The notes beneath the pieces were generated by a model that saw nothing but the letters and a program-made list of their open reading frames with translations, was not told the origin of the DNA and did not search any database. A DNA stretch of 64,000 bases from Dethiobacter sp. (GTDB lineage Bacteria; Bacillota; Dethiobacteria; Dethiobacterales; Dethiobacteraceae): NCBI GenBank assembly GCA_020725465.1, contig DYEY01000035.1, positions 33,203-97,202 on the forward strand. The letters are read 5' to 3'. Positions 1-9,800 of the stretch are shown here, piece after piece. The first letter of the stretch is position 1, and each line of letters begins with the position of its first letter. Both the position numbers and the translations under genes were made by a program.

Positions 1-83
1 TGACACGCGCCTCCCAGAGCATGGTTTCACAATCCGGAGAAGAAAAAAGAGGAGCCTTATAACTTTGAGAGGGAGTTGGTATC

Positions 84-764
84 ATGAGAAAAACATCCAT
101 GGGAAAATGTTTGTTTTGCGGTCAGACATTCAGTAAATTATCAATTAAGAAGCATCTTGATAAATGCCAGGCAAGAGTCGGTGACCTTCTTGCGGAAGAT
201 GATAAAGCAGCCGAAAGATATTTTTGTATTGCAATACAGGGATACGAAAACCCGGAATACTGGATTTATGTCGATATGCCTTCAAAATCAACTTTAAAAG
301 TATTGGATAAGTTTTTAAGGAATATCTGGCTGGAATGCTGTGGTCACCTGAGTTTGTTTGAAATTAACGGTGAGACTTTTTCTGTACTGCCAGACAAAGA
401 ATTTGGGGACAGAAGCATGAACATAAAGCTGGAGAACATCCTGGATACAGGAATGCACTTCAGATATGAGTATGATTTTGGTTCCACCACCACTCTTAAG
501 CTTAAAATTGTTGCCGCCTTTTTCGGGAAAAAAAGGAGAAAGAAAGTGAAATTACTGGCAAGAAACGAACAGCCTGATATAAAATGTTCTTACTGTGAAA
601 ACACGGCGACGGGAGTATGTTGCGTTTGCGTTTATGATAATGACGGGTGGGTTTGTGACGATTGTGAAGATAAACATGAATGCGGGGAAGATATGCTTCT
701 CCCGGTGGTTAACTCCCCACGGGTAGGTATTTGCGCGTACAGCGGCGGCGGTTACGACGATTAA
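84..764 (+). CDS. Zinc-finger protein with pRiA4b ORF-3-like (IS1096 TnpR-like) domain
   Basis: 226 residues. The N-terminus holds a C2HC-type zinc site (C9, C12, H24, C28). The middle (about 45-150) resembles the plasmid pRiA4b ORF-3 / IS1096 passenger family, with the typical YEYDFGS stretch near 130. The C-terminal 60 residues carry several CxxC pairs (CSYC, CCVC, CDDC) and probably bind zinc. ATG at 84 follows GAGAGGGAG; an in-frame ATG at 99 is a second choice. The family's molecular role is not known to me; members often travel with mobile elements. A shortened, broken copy of this gene lies at 45427-45630, so it has been duplicated or recombined within this region. It faces the HepT/MntA pair tail to tail. 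Confidence 0.7.
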   Translation: MRKTSMGKCLFCGQTFSKLSIKKHLDKCQARVGDLLAEDDKAAERYFCIAIQGYENPEYWIYVDMPSKSTLKVLDKFLRNIWLECCGHLSLFEINGETFSVLPDKEFGDRSMNIKLENILDTGMHFRYEYDFGSTTTLKLKIVAAFFGKKRRKKVKLLARNEQPDIKCSYCENTATGVCCVCVYDNDGWVCDDCEDKHECGEDMLLPVVNSPRVGICAYSGGGYDD

Positions 765-819
765 ACACCTAAAAACGCCGCAACGGGCGCTTTTCTTTCA
801 GCTTGCCGCAATAAATTTA

Positions 820-841
820 GGCCACCCGAAAACGGGTGGCC
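820..841. terminator. Bidirectional hairpin between convergent genes
   Basis: A perfect 9-bp inverted repeat (GGCCACCCG, 4-nt AAAA loop, CGGGTGGCC) sits between the stop codons of two convergent genes. It has no long T run, so its strength is uncertain. Confidence 0.5.
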
Positions 842-849
842 GGCAGATC

Positions 850-1275
850 TTACTCACCGATAAGATTTTTTATCCGGTCAATAAATAACTCAAAATCACT
901 AAGCTTGGTAATTGAATACTCATAAACACGCTCGTCGGAAATGTTCTGGTAAAGATGAACTATTCTGTTTCGGAATCCTACCATGGCTGAGAAAATTTCA
1001 AATTCTTCACTATCAATGGCTTTGTTGTTTTTTAGAATACGGAAAGCATCCCGGGAGTCTTCAGGGGCACATTGGTAATGCTTGGCCGCTACGTGAAATG
1101 TTATATCTATCATTGACTCTATTGCTGTTTGCAGGGAGTACTTCAACCCTTTTATCAGGATTTTGTCACTTAGTATTTTACTTGCTTCCTGTGTGTCTGT
1201 CAGAGTTTTTATATCGCTGATTTGCTCTCTGATAAAGGCAATCTTTTGCATAATTCTTTCTCTGTCAACAGTCAT
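850..1275 (-). CDS. hepT: HepT-like HEPN toxin (DUF86 family)
   Basis: About 141 residues, all-helical. It carries the HEPN ribonuclease motif Rx4-6HxY as RNRIVHLY (R105, H110, Y112 counting from the upstream GTG at 1284). ATG at 1275 is preferred because AAGGGG lies 8 nt upstream; GTG at 1284 is also in frame. Known HepT proteins are RNases held inactive by a partner MntA nucleotidyltransferase that AMPylates the toxin. That partner is encoded immediately upstream on the same strand, with coding ends touching. This supports a type VII HEPN-MNT toxin-antitoxin module. No disruption is visible. Confidence 0.85.
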   Translation of the reverse strand: MTVDRERIMQKIAFIREQISDIKTLTDTQEASKILSDKILIKGLKYSLQTAIESMIDITFHVAAKHYQCAPEDSRDAFRILKNNKAIDSEEFEIFSAMVGFRNRIVHLYQNISDERVYEYSITKLSDFELFIDRIKNLIGE

Positions 1276-1280
1276 ATTGA

Positions 1281-1697
1281 TCACCCCTTAACAATCAGTT
1301 CTAAAGCCCGGCGGAAGCGGGGGTAGTTTTCAGCCCGCTGCCTGCTTATTTTTTCCATAAAATCAGTAATTGCTTCTCCGTTACCTGCATAGATCAACCG
1401 GCCCTGTGTTATTACCCGATAGGCAAAAATAGCCGAACAGTTATTAAGAATAATAATATCATAGGGGTGATTTTTGACAGTGGGTAATTCCAGGTATAAT
1501 TCCTCCAGAATTTTTTCCGCCCCTTTTTCTGTTATGCCCGGTTCCAGTAAGATGCCTAAGTCAATATCACTGTCGGGGCGGCAGGAATCCAGCGCGGAGC
1601 CAAAAAGATAAGCTCCGGCAATTTCTTTTCTTGACTCAAATACAGGTATTAAACTTTGATTAATAATATTTATGTCCAACTTGATCAGCTTGCTCAA
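1281..1697 (-). CDS. mntA: MntA-like minimal nucleotidyltransferase antitoxin
   Basis: 138 residues. It has the pol-beta nucleotidyltransferase signature G33-S34 followed by D44-x-D46, and a third acidic residue at D80 (PYDIII). In studied HEPN-MNT pairs this enzyme transfers AMP to the toxin's motif tyrosine. The start is TTG at 1695-1697, nine bases after GGAGAG. It is the first gene of a two-gene operon with hepT. The catalytic residues look intact, so the module may be active. Confidence 0.85.
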   Translation of the reverse strand: MSKLIKLDINIINQSLIPVFESRKEIAGAYLFGSALDSCRPDSDIDLGILLEPGITEKGAEKILEELYLELPTVKNHPYDIIILNNCSAIFAYRVITQGRLIYAGNGEAITDFMEKISRQRAENYPRFRRALELIVKG

Positions 1698-1849
1698 CTT
1701 AGTTCACTCTCCGGTCTTTGGCGTTACAAAACACTTAATTATCATTATACAGTATTTACCACGAAATACAAGCTAACTGCTGGTTATACCATGGTCTTCG
1801 GCCCGTGGTGAATCCGGCTTAAACAGTGATCTTGGTCCGGTAGTGGTTA

Positions 1850-2121
1850 TGGAGAGTGCAGAGGACTTCCGGCCAGAGTAGCCCTATCTTGCGCTGTGAG
1901 GTGACTGGCATAGCAGAAAGCCAGGGTACAGGCTAGATTAAGGATGCGGGGAATACGCTGTCTGGCGACATACACCCGGCCATGGCGCTCTTGGTAAATA
2001 CCGGTGTGGCAAGGTTGGCGGCCTGCATTTGGTGGCGATTGATTAAGAAAATATGAAGCCTGTCCCGTAGCGGGTGGTCTTTGTAAGAAGGAATGTGTCC
2101 AAACATGCCGAAATTTGACAT
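1850..2121 (-). pseudogene. Broken exeA/TniB-type transposon ATPase fragment
   Basis: On the minus strand, two frames each match parts of the intact ATPase at 11615-12409. One frame reads HQMQAANLATPVF (intact copy: HQMQAASLTTPVF). After a frameshift the other reads RIPRILNLACTLAF (intact copy: GIPRVINLICGQALF). Only the C-terminal third is present and the Walker motifs are gone. This is a decayed third trace of the TniA/ExeA-type transposon seen at 11.6-12.9 kb and 58-59.8 kb. Confidence 0.75.
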
Positions 2122-2160
2122 AGAACCATGTAATAAACAATAAATGCCGGGAGAATTGCT

Positions 2161-3234
2161 GTGGCTACATATCGGAAAGAAGGAATCAACCCACTGCTGA
2201 TTAGCATTCTAACCAAGAAAGATCTTTCAGAAATTCCGCAAAGCCCCCCACCGTCTATGCTGCCCGGGTTCTACGTCAGGCAGGTGCGTAAAAACATAAG
2301 CAAAACGGATAAGTCTGTGCCGGAAAGAAAGCATGGTCTGACCTGTACGGCCTGTGGCAAAAAAGGTCAGTATAATTTGGGAACTATTGCAATTGATATG
2401 GAGCAATTCTTGCAAAAGGGTGATTCTTTCTGGCACAAAGCTTTTCAGTGCAACGGTTATTTTCGGTGCCGGTATTGTAATTCAGCGGGAAACTGGCAGA
2501 TTTCCAGGCAAACCATTTTATTTGTGAACTTTACCCTCATGAAATCCGCTATGACAGGTATTAAGCAAGATGAAATCGTTCATGGAAAAATGTGCACTTA
2601 TGACGGGGAAAAATTCCGCTGGGCCAGCGATGCCGAAGAACATCATTTGCGCAAGCTTATTGAAGAACCCGGTAATGCCTGGATTTGGGATCGGCTTGGC
2701 AACCTGTATCTGAATGGTGGGCGGCCGGACTTGGCGGTAGCGGCTTTTGAGGAGTCGATAAAACATGATCCGGATCAGACGGAATCTCATTTTTCTATTG
2801 GCCAAGTTTTGCTTAAAGCCGGCTTAAAGGAGGAGGCGGCTTCCCACCTGCGCCGGGTGCTTATTACGGCTAACAAATATGATCGCCTTGACCGGTCAGA
2901 TTTACGTGACCTGTTGACGGAAACTCTTTTTATGCTCCTGGATATTTTTGAAGAAATGCCAAAGCTGTTGGAGTTCCTGCCCAAGGCAGATGAAATTATA
3001 CCGGGCTGTTTGGAAAGCCATGCCCCGGATAAAACGGTAATTCTTAATTTCCGGGAAATCAACATTAGTTTAGATAAGTTTGAAGGTATGTACCCGCTGG
3101 CGGAATTATATATGAACCCGAAATATAAGAAAGAGGCGCCCGGTGTCCAAAGCAATTACTCACAACAGCAGAACACCGGTCGTTTTGGTCAAAAGAAAAA
3201 GAAAAAGGCGAAGAAAAAGAAGAAAAAGAGGTAA
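2161..3234 (+). CDS. Zinc-ribbon and TPR protein with lysine-rich tail
   Basis: 357 residues from a GTG start. Residues 62-106 hold paired cysteines (C62-x2-C65, C97, C103-x2-C106) that look like a zinc ribbon. Residues about 170-235 contain two tetratricopeptide repeats (LGNLYLNGGRPDLAVAAFEE and IGQVLLKAGLKEEAASHLRR). The C-terminus is almost pure lysine/arginine. Such tails, together with zinc ribbons and TPRs, occur in SEC-C-related proteins of Clostridia, and another zinc/TPR protein with a true SEC-C motif is at 32339. The function is unknown. It lies just upstream of, and co-directional with, a GGCT-like gene, 99 bp apart. Confidence 0.7.
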   Translation: MATYRKEGINPLLISILTKKDLSEIPQSPPPSMLPGFYVRQVRKNISKTDKSVPERKHGLTCTACGKKGQYNLGTIAIDMEQFLQKGDSFWHKAFQCNGYFRCRYCNSAGNWQISRQTILFVNFTLMKSAMTGIKQDEIVHGKMCTYDGEKFRWASDAEEHHLRKLIEEPGNAWIWDRLGNLYLNGGRPDLAVAAFEESIKHDPDQTESHFSIGQVLLKAGLKEEAASHLRRVLITANKYDRLDRSDLRDLLTETLFMLLDIFEEMPKLLEFLPKADEIIPGCLESHAPDKTVILNFREINISLDKFEGMYPLAELYMNPKYKKEAPGVQSNYSQQQNTGRFGQKKKKKAKKKKKKR

Positions 3235-3333
3235 GTAAAACCGAAATGAACCGGTACTTTTGGCCGTTGTAATCAAAGATGGTGGTAATATATTGCCGGG
3301 CACTGTACCTGAATTACGATGTGAGGTAGAGGG

Positions 3334-3729
3334 ATGAAAAAAGTGTTTGTATACGGGACCCTGATGAAGGGTTTTGGCAATCACCGCTTGCTGGGTGATG
3401 CAGATTTTGTGGGGATGGCAACGCTTAAAGAATACGGACTTTACTGTGTTTCGCCATATTATCCCGGTGTTGTCCCCATGGCGGGTGAGTTTGTGCGTGG
3501 TGAGGTGTATGAAGTCGATACCAACGGTCTGAAACGGCTTGACAGCCTTGAAGATGAGGGGAGACTGTATGCCAGGGTCGTTGGGGAATGTGTTATGGCA
3601 GACGGGACTTTAGAGAAAGTATATGTTTACAGCTGGCTTGAGACAGTGGCTGAGCAAGATTTTGTGCCCGGTGATTTTACCCCCTGGTACCCGGGTGTGT
3701 CGGATGAGGTAAGAAGGGAGACAACTTGA
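3334..3729 (+). CDS. Gamma-glutamylcyclotransferase-like (AIG2/GGCT) protein
   Basis: 131 residues. It has the family start signature VFVYGTLM (residues 4-11) that forms the substrate-binding loop. The conserved acidic stretch LDSLEDEG has E73 as the likely catalytic glutamate, followed by a Y-A-R at 79-81. Family members release 5-oxoproline from gamma-glutamyl amines or peptides, but many bacterial members have no assigned substrate. A GATGTGAGGTAGAGGG leader gives the ribosome site before ATG 3334. It ends just before a terminator-like hairpin shared with the convergent AddA-like gene. Confidence 0.8.
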   Translation: MKKVFVYGTLMKGFGNHRLLGDADFVGMATLKEYGLYCVSPYYPGVVPMAGEFVRGEVYEVDTNGLKRLDSLEDEGRLYARVVGECVMADGTLEKVYVYSWLETVAEQDFVPGDFTPWYPGVSDEVRRETT

Positions 3730-3758
3730 TAACCGGCCCTGAAAACCAAGCTTGGTTT

Positions 3759-3795
3759 CCGGCTCTCTGCTCAGAGTTGCCGGATTTTTGTTTTT
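3759..3795 (+). terminator. Intrinsic terminator
   Basis: The stem CCGGCTCT / AGAG-tt-GCCGG is followed by ATTTTTGTTTTT on the plus strand. It follows the GGCT-like gene at a convergent gene boundary. Confidence 0.7.
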
Positions 3796-3825
3796 CCCTG
3801 AAAAGAAGATATTGATGTCCGGCTG

Positions 3826-6800
3826 TTATACCGGAAATTCCGTCCGGTACCCGGCCTCCATACCGGTCAGGGCGTTATCGGTGGTGAATTTGCGGTACGG
3901 TATCCGCATGGGAGTACCGGCTTCATTGCCGTAGACGATTTCGCCGTGGTGGTCGGTTGCCTGGAAGGACAGGTCCAGTATGCGGTTGAGCCAATCTATC
4001 CAGCTGGTAAGGTTGTCAGGGGGGGAGAATTTCACGCGCTCGATGAGTGTAAGGCTGCTGAAGTCAGAGTGGCCGATGAGCACCAGGTGATCCATGGCCC
4101 TGGTTGCGGCCACGTAGAAAAGGCGTTTCTTCTCGGCTATCAGCTGGTCACGCAGCCGCTTTTTTATAATCCTTTTGATCAGAATCGGCTCCGGTTCCCA
4201 ATCGTTCTCGGGATTTGGCGCGTTAATGCCGATTTCCGGCCTTTCCCGCCGGCTGATACCTGTGTCGCTGACTGTCATGGTGAAGGGTACATGACCGGTG
4301 TGCAGCGTGTCCCGGTCACCCAGGTTAAAGACCGCTCCCAGGTCGGGGACAAAGACCATAGGGAACTCCAACCCTTTGGACTGGTGCACAGTCATGATCT
4401 GTACCGCCCCTCCCAGGCTGATGTCAATGTCGGCCTCGCCTTCTTCTTCAATATAGTCGATGCGGTTATTCAGCCATTCGCAAAAATCCGCCAGGTCACT
4501 GCCTTCTTCCAGGTACTGCTGGCGGGCGTTGTCCAGAAGCTTTTCCACGTTGGATACCGCCTGTTCTCCCCGGGTACCCCGGCTGAGGCTGGCGTAATAA
4601 CCGCCTTCCTGCAGGATGAGCCTCAGGAATTCCACAAGCGGCAGTCGTCCCGCCAGGCGCAGCCACCTTTCCAGGTTAGCGGCAGCGCAAAGAACCGCCC
4701 GGTAGTCTCTGGCCGAAAAGATTTCTTTGGCCGTGGCGTTGTTTGTTGTGGCCGCTGACCTGAGCCTGTCATAAAGACTTTGCTCACCGGGCAGCCTGGA
4801 CAGAAGAAAAATGCCTTCGTCCGAGAGATGGCCCGCTGGCGAGCGCAAGTAGGCGACCAGCGACTGGTTGTCTGCCGGGTAGGTTAAAAAGCGCAGCAGG
4901 TTGCCCAGGTCGACGATCTCCTGGCGCTGGAAAAAACCGCGTCCGCGCACCACCGTAAAGTCGATGCGGTTTGAGCGCAGGGCTTCTTCATAGGTTTTGA
5001 GCATGGTTCTGCGGTTTAACAGGATGGCCACCGCCGGCCGGCCTTTCTTAGCGCATTCCCTTACCCGCCGGTATTTTTCATCGTCACCCAGGAACACTTC
5101 TTTGATTTTTTCCACAATGAGAAGCGCTTCTTTGAAATGATGGCTGAGGTCGGAAGCGGCGGAATCCGGGGAATTGTCCTGTTTCGGGTTGTCAGACGGT
5201 TCATCGCCACCGCTGCTGTCCACCAGCAGGAGTTCCACACTGCCCGTGTTGCTGTTGCCGGAACAGACAAGCTTTTGGGGGCGGGCATCGTATTCCTCAA
5301 AGACCTCCCGGGAGAGCAGGTCGTGAAAAAACATATTGAAGAAATTAATAGGTATGGCTGCAGAGCGGAAATTTTCGGCGAAAACGATTTCCCCGTCTTT
5401 TGGCGAACAGTTGTCGCCGATTTTTTCCCTGTATTCGGCTTCGTAATCCCTGGGGCCTGAATTCAGATCAAAGGGGTGCCGGTGATGACCTCCTTCACGG
5501 TTAGCTTTTTGCAGTTCCCGCCTTACCCGGGAAAAGAGCCGGACGTCGCCGCCCCGGAAAGAGTAGATGGCCTGCTTTTCATCGCCAACGATAAAAAGCT
5601 TGGGGCCGGTAACGTTGCCGGTCCGGTCGGAGGCGATTTTTTGGATAATCTGCCACTGCAGGTCGTTGGTGTCCTGAAATTCGTCCACCATGATAAAGAG
5701 AAAGCGCTCTCTCAACTCGTCCAGGATATGGCGGTGTTTTTCCGCGGTGAACAGGTCCAGTACTTTAAGCTGCAGGTCCTGGAAATCAAGATAGTTCCCG
5801 GCCGTCTTATCTTCCCGGTAAGCATCCAGGCAAAAGCCTGCCAGCCGCGAGAGCGCCTGCAGCAGCTCAAAGCCGTGTTCTTCATGGCTTGGGGTGATGG
5901 TGAAGTCTTCCACAGCAAAAGACTTAAGCAGGAAGCGCAGGGAGAGGAAAATACCCTTTAATGTTTCATAGGCCTCCTCGGTCCAGGCCTGGGTAGGCCG
6001 GGACAGCTTGGTATTATTTAGGATTTGCTGTTTCAGTTCCTTTATTTTGCCGTCGTCTATGCTTTGGTGGGATGCCGGTTTCAGTTCGTGGCCAAGCTGC
6101 GGCAGCAGTTTAAGCAGGTTGCGCATTTTCTGACTTAAGACTGAGGTGTCAAAGGGGATTTGTTTTGCCAGCGCAGCCAGCTGCCGACTTAAAGAATCGA
6201 GCTGCCCGCTTTTATGCAGCTTGTAGGCCATCTCCCGCAGCATGCAGTCGCGATAGTGTTGCAGCCGCTCCAGGTAATCCTGCATGGGGAGACTGTTGAT
6301 GCCATCGAGCCAGGGACCTAAATCCTCCCGCTTCTGAATAATTTCGAAGATGGCGTTGCCGAGCGCTGCCCGTGAAAACTCCCCGCTCAGCAGGTGGATA
6401 TCCCGGTTGTTCCGGTCGGCGGCCGCTTCCCGCAGGACGCGGCTGATGCTTTTGCGCAGGAAAAACACTTTCTCCGTCTCATCCAGCACACGGCAATACG
6501 GGTCGATGCCGGCTTCAATGGGGTATTCCCTAAGCAGCGCGGCGCAGAAGGCGTGAAAGGTGCTGATATAGTTATTGAAAAAGGTGTCCTTCAGCTTTCG
6601 AAAATGCGGCTCTCCCGTATTTTGCAGTTCCTTTTCAATGGCGGCGTAAATGCGCTCTTTCATTTCAACGGCCGCCTTGTCGGTAAAGGTGAGCACCAGC
6701 AGGCGGTCGAGGAGCAGTTTTTCCCGTGACATTATCCTGATTATCCGGCGGGTAAGCACCTCGGTCTTGCCGGTGCCGGCGCCGGCGGTTACGGCCAGAT

Positions 6801-6858
6801 TCCGGCGGTAATCGCAGGCCAGGTGTTGGTACAGTGTGGGATAAAATATGGCAGGCAT
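3826..6858 (-). CDS. AddA/UvrD-family helicase without the C-terminal nuclease domain
   Basis: 1,010 residues. It has a complete set of superfamily 1A helicase motifs: Walker A AGAGTGKT (25-32), VDEFQDTN (391-398), GDEKQAIYSFRGGD (425-438), TVHQSKGLEFP (about 845) and LFYVAATRA (about 945). AddA proteins normally continue for some 200-250 residues into a PD-(D/E)XK nuclease. Here the protein stops about 65 residues after motif VI, so the nuclease is absent. ATG 6858 has AGGAGCG upstream. It is 23 bp downstream of the AddB-like gene, so the two form an operon and probably a heterodimer acting on DNA double-strand ends. It may be an alternative to a canonical AddAB elsewhere in the genome; that cannot be judged here. 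Confidence 0.85.
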   Translation of the reverse strand: MPAIFYPTLYQHLACDYRRNLAVTAGAGTGKTEVLTRRIIRIMSREKLLLDRLLVLTFTDKAAVEMKERIYAAIEKELQNTGEPHFRKLKDTFFNNYISTFHAFCAALLREYPIEAGIDPYCRVLDETEKVFFLRKSISRVLREAAADRNNRDIHLLSGEFSRAALGNAIFEIIQKREDLGPWLDGINSLPMQDYLERLQHYRDCMLREMAYKLHKSGQLDSLSRQLAALAKQIPFDTSVLSQKMRNLLKLLPQLGHELKPASHQSIDDGKIKELKQQILNNTKLSRPTQAWTEEAYETLKGIFLSLRFLLKSFAVEDFTITPSHEEHGFELLQALSRLAGFCLDAYREDKTAGNYLDFQDLQLKVLDLFTAEKHRHILDELRERFLFIMVDEFQDTNDLQWQIIQKIASDRTGNVTGPKLFIVGDEKQAIYSFRGGDVRLFSRVRRELQKANREGGHHRHPFDLNSGPRDYEAEYREKIGDNCSPKDGEIVFAENFRSAAIPINFFNMFFHDLLSREVFEEYDARPQKLVCSGNSNTGSVELLLVDSSGGDEPSDNPKQDNSPDSAASDLSHHFKEALLIVEKIKEVFLGDDEKYRRVRECAKKGRPAVAILLNRRTMLKTYEEALRSNRIDFTVVRGRGFFQRQEIVDLGNLLRFLTYPADNQSLVAYLRSPAGHLSDEGIFLLSRLPGEQSLYDRLRSAATTNNATAKEIFSARDYRAVLCAAANLERWLRLAGRLPLVEFLRLILQEGGYYASLSRGTRGEQAVSNVEKLLDNARQQYLEEGSDLADFCEWLNNRIDYIEEEGEADIDISLGGAVQIMTVHQSKGLEFPMVFVPDLGAVFNLGDRDTLHTGHVPFTMTVSDTGISRRERPEIGINAPNPENDWEPEPILIKRIIKKRLRDQLIAEKKRLFYVAATRAMDHLVLIGHSDFSSLTLIERVKFSPPDNLTSWIDWLNRILDLSFQATDHHGEIVYGNEAGTPMRIPYRKFTTDNALTGMEAGYRTEFPV

Positions 6859-6881
6859 ATAAACGCTCCTTGCTTGGTTTG

Positions 6882-9800
6882 TTAAAAAATACTGCTTATC
6901 AGGTTAAGTTCTGCCGCGGACAGATCATCCCCTGCGGTGCTGCTTCTTAACTTTTCCAGGCGCAGTTGGTCCTTGCGGCAGAGCCTGCCAAAAGAACAGT
7001 TGTAGCAGGTTTGTTCAGCAGCAGTGCACAGGGGGAGGTGGAACACGCCCTTTTGCATCAGCCGGTGGAGCCGCAGTATATGTTCCCGGCACCTGTTCAG
7101 AGCTTCGCTGAATTCCTTCCGCGCCATGAAGCCTTCCCGCTGGCCGGAGAAAACAGGTTGCCTGGGGGATACGTTGGCCTGACGCACGGTCCTGATTTCA
7201 GCGGCGGCAAAATAGCCGCCCCGTCTCACGGTCTTTGCCGTTTTCACCTGGTAGAGTCCAGCGCCGGCCACCTCCAGGTTAAGCTGTTTTTCGGCCACAT
7301 AGTCCATTACCAGCAGCACGGCCAGCGGCAGGTCAAAACGCAGCCCCCTGCGAATACGGCCCGGGTTCCCGGCGCCTCCACCGGTGTAGTTAAAGGCCAG
7401 GAGGCGACCGGTCTCTCCGGCCAGGTCCACCCGGTCTGTCTCCACCCAAACCTCCAACTCCTCCCCCACTGCTACCGGGCCCGCCAGGCCGGGCAGGTAC
7501 GGCAAAAGTAAGTCGGGGCCGTTTTTTTCATATTCCAGAAAAGCAGCCAGAAGCCCCCGCCGCCGGGCCACCCCGCTCTCCAGACCGGCGGTGAGGCTGT
7601 TGATAAAACGGGCGTGAAAGGCGTCAACCTCCTCCGGCTCCCGCTCTTTAAGTTGACGGTCCACAGCTTCCAGGAAAAGGAGCGGCGCGTCGCCGGGCAC
7701 ACCCCCGCAGTGGCAGGCTTTTGTCGTATATTCTTTGAGGAGGGAGCGGACCAGACGCCACGTTTCCGTGGTATCCGGGTCATAATCCGGCCCCTGCTTC
7801 AGGTTTAGGATGTCATCGAAGAAAAAGCGCAACGGGCAGGCGGCATAGCGTTCCAGGACCGCGGGAGTAAAGCGGATTTTGTTAATTTGCCGGGCCAGCA
7901 GCGCCAAAGCGGAGTCAGCTGGCGGGGAAGAGGATGGTTCATGAGAAAAAAGGCCGTCAAACTGGGAAAACCGGGCCGTGTTCATAGTTAGCCCGTCAAA
8001 GCGCAATATTTCCACCACATTGGCGAAAAACTCCCGGTCTTCATCTTTCAGTTCTCTTAACAGGGGCAGGACGCTGTTGTAATCTTTGTCGACGTTTTTG
8101 CCGATGAACAAAAGCTTTTCCCGGCGGCTGATGAGACTGTCCCTCCGGGTACCATGTTCCGGACTTTCCGCCTGCCGGAGTTCCGCCGGGACGCGCTTCT
8201 CAATGTCCAGGATAAAAGGAGAGGGCGGCAGCCGCCGGCCGTTATCCGAGAGAGGTCGGCTTAGAAAAAGCGCGCCGGTGGTGGAGCGGACCAGTTGGTA
8301 AAAGCGGTGGCGGCCGTAGTCCACACTGGTGTAAGTCCGCCCGAGACCCAAACCGTCTTTTTTGGGCTGCAGAAAATTAAACTCCTCCGCCGCGGGGAAC
8401 TCTCCGTCCACCAGGCCACAGATAAAAGTGTACGCCCACTCTTGGTACTGCCCCCGGTTGACCGGTTGTACGGACACCGCGCTGTCGCCAACCGCGCCGT
8501 ATTCTTCCCGGCAGAGCGAAGCTTCGTTCAACAGGCGTGAAAAAAGCCTTGCCAGTTCCGCCATAGTATACTTTTCTCCCGGTCCTCCGGCCGCGGCCAG
8601 GGAGGAGACCATTTCGGCAAGCAGCTGATGTATCCGGTTAAGAATTACCCGGTCTCTCTTCCCGGCTTGCAGAGCAAGCGGGCTGTCTTCCGCCAGCCCG
8701 ATATTCTCCGCCACCCGGAAGCGCTGCAGTAGCTTTTGCAGGATTCCTGCAAACCTTTCGCTGCTTAACTTGGGCTGCCAGGCCGACAGCGCTTTCTCCG
8801 CCTGCGCCAGCAGGTAAAACTGGAGCAGGCACCGGCACAGGCACGCTTCCAACTCTTCGGGGGGGACGGTGTTTTTCAGGTAGCGCCCGGCCACCTCAAG
8901 CGGCGGGGCGCCGGAGGCGGGCTTTATTGTCCGGTAAGCTTCCCGGCGGATACTACTGATATAAGAATAGTCAAGCCGGTGGCTGCCGGGACTCAGGTGC
9001 CTGTCCAGCATCTTGTGGCTTAACAGCTCCACCCCGCAGGCCTCCTGGTATGCCGCCAGATTCTCCGGCCTTACCTCGTCGCTGAAACTGATGTACGGTG
9101 AGGATAGGATCTTTTCACGCAACGGGAACAGGTTAGCGCCTGTCCCCTGGGTTACCAGCTGCAGGATTACCATGGCCAGCGGGTAGCGCAGGAGGGGAAC
9201 CCCCTGTTCCGGGGAAAAGGCAAGCCCGTAGTCGGGGAATACCTCGGCGATGATGGAGCTGTAAAGCTGGTATTCAGGAGCGACAACCCTTATCTCGTTT
9301 AAGGAGACGCCGGCCCCGGCCAGCCGCCTGATTTGCCGTGCTATGTCTGTTATCTCCTGAAAACGGTTGTTTGCCTGGGAAATTGTTACTTTTTTGCATG
9401 AATCCGCAACCCTGTCACCTAAGGGCACCGCCGGCGCTCCTGGGCCTGTGGTTGATTCCGGCCTGAAAAGACGCCTTGACAGGTCAATGAAAAAATCCCG
9501 CCGTTTCAGTGGCAGAGTCTTATGTTCCACCCCCAGGTGCTTTAAGCGTTCAATCAGGCAAGCTGCACTCTTCCCAATACGTGTCGACTGTTCCGCGGCT
9601 TCTCCGTCTGCGCAGAAAAAGAAGCTGGTCCGGGGCAGGTGTTTAAACACGGTATAGATGAATTCTGCTTCAAGGGGGGTGATATAATCAAATCCCCAAA
9701 AAATGACGCTTTCGTTTTCCCGGAGGCCAAAGTGACGGTTGATACTGTCCCTGTCTGTTTGACGCAGAAACTCAAAAATACCGCTCCTCAGATCATGGCC

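Noticed and set aside
3946..4758. Long plus-strand open frame opposite the AddA-like gene
   Set aside because: It lies antisense to strong helicase motifs, has no ribosome site and reads as low-similarity shadow sequence.
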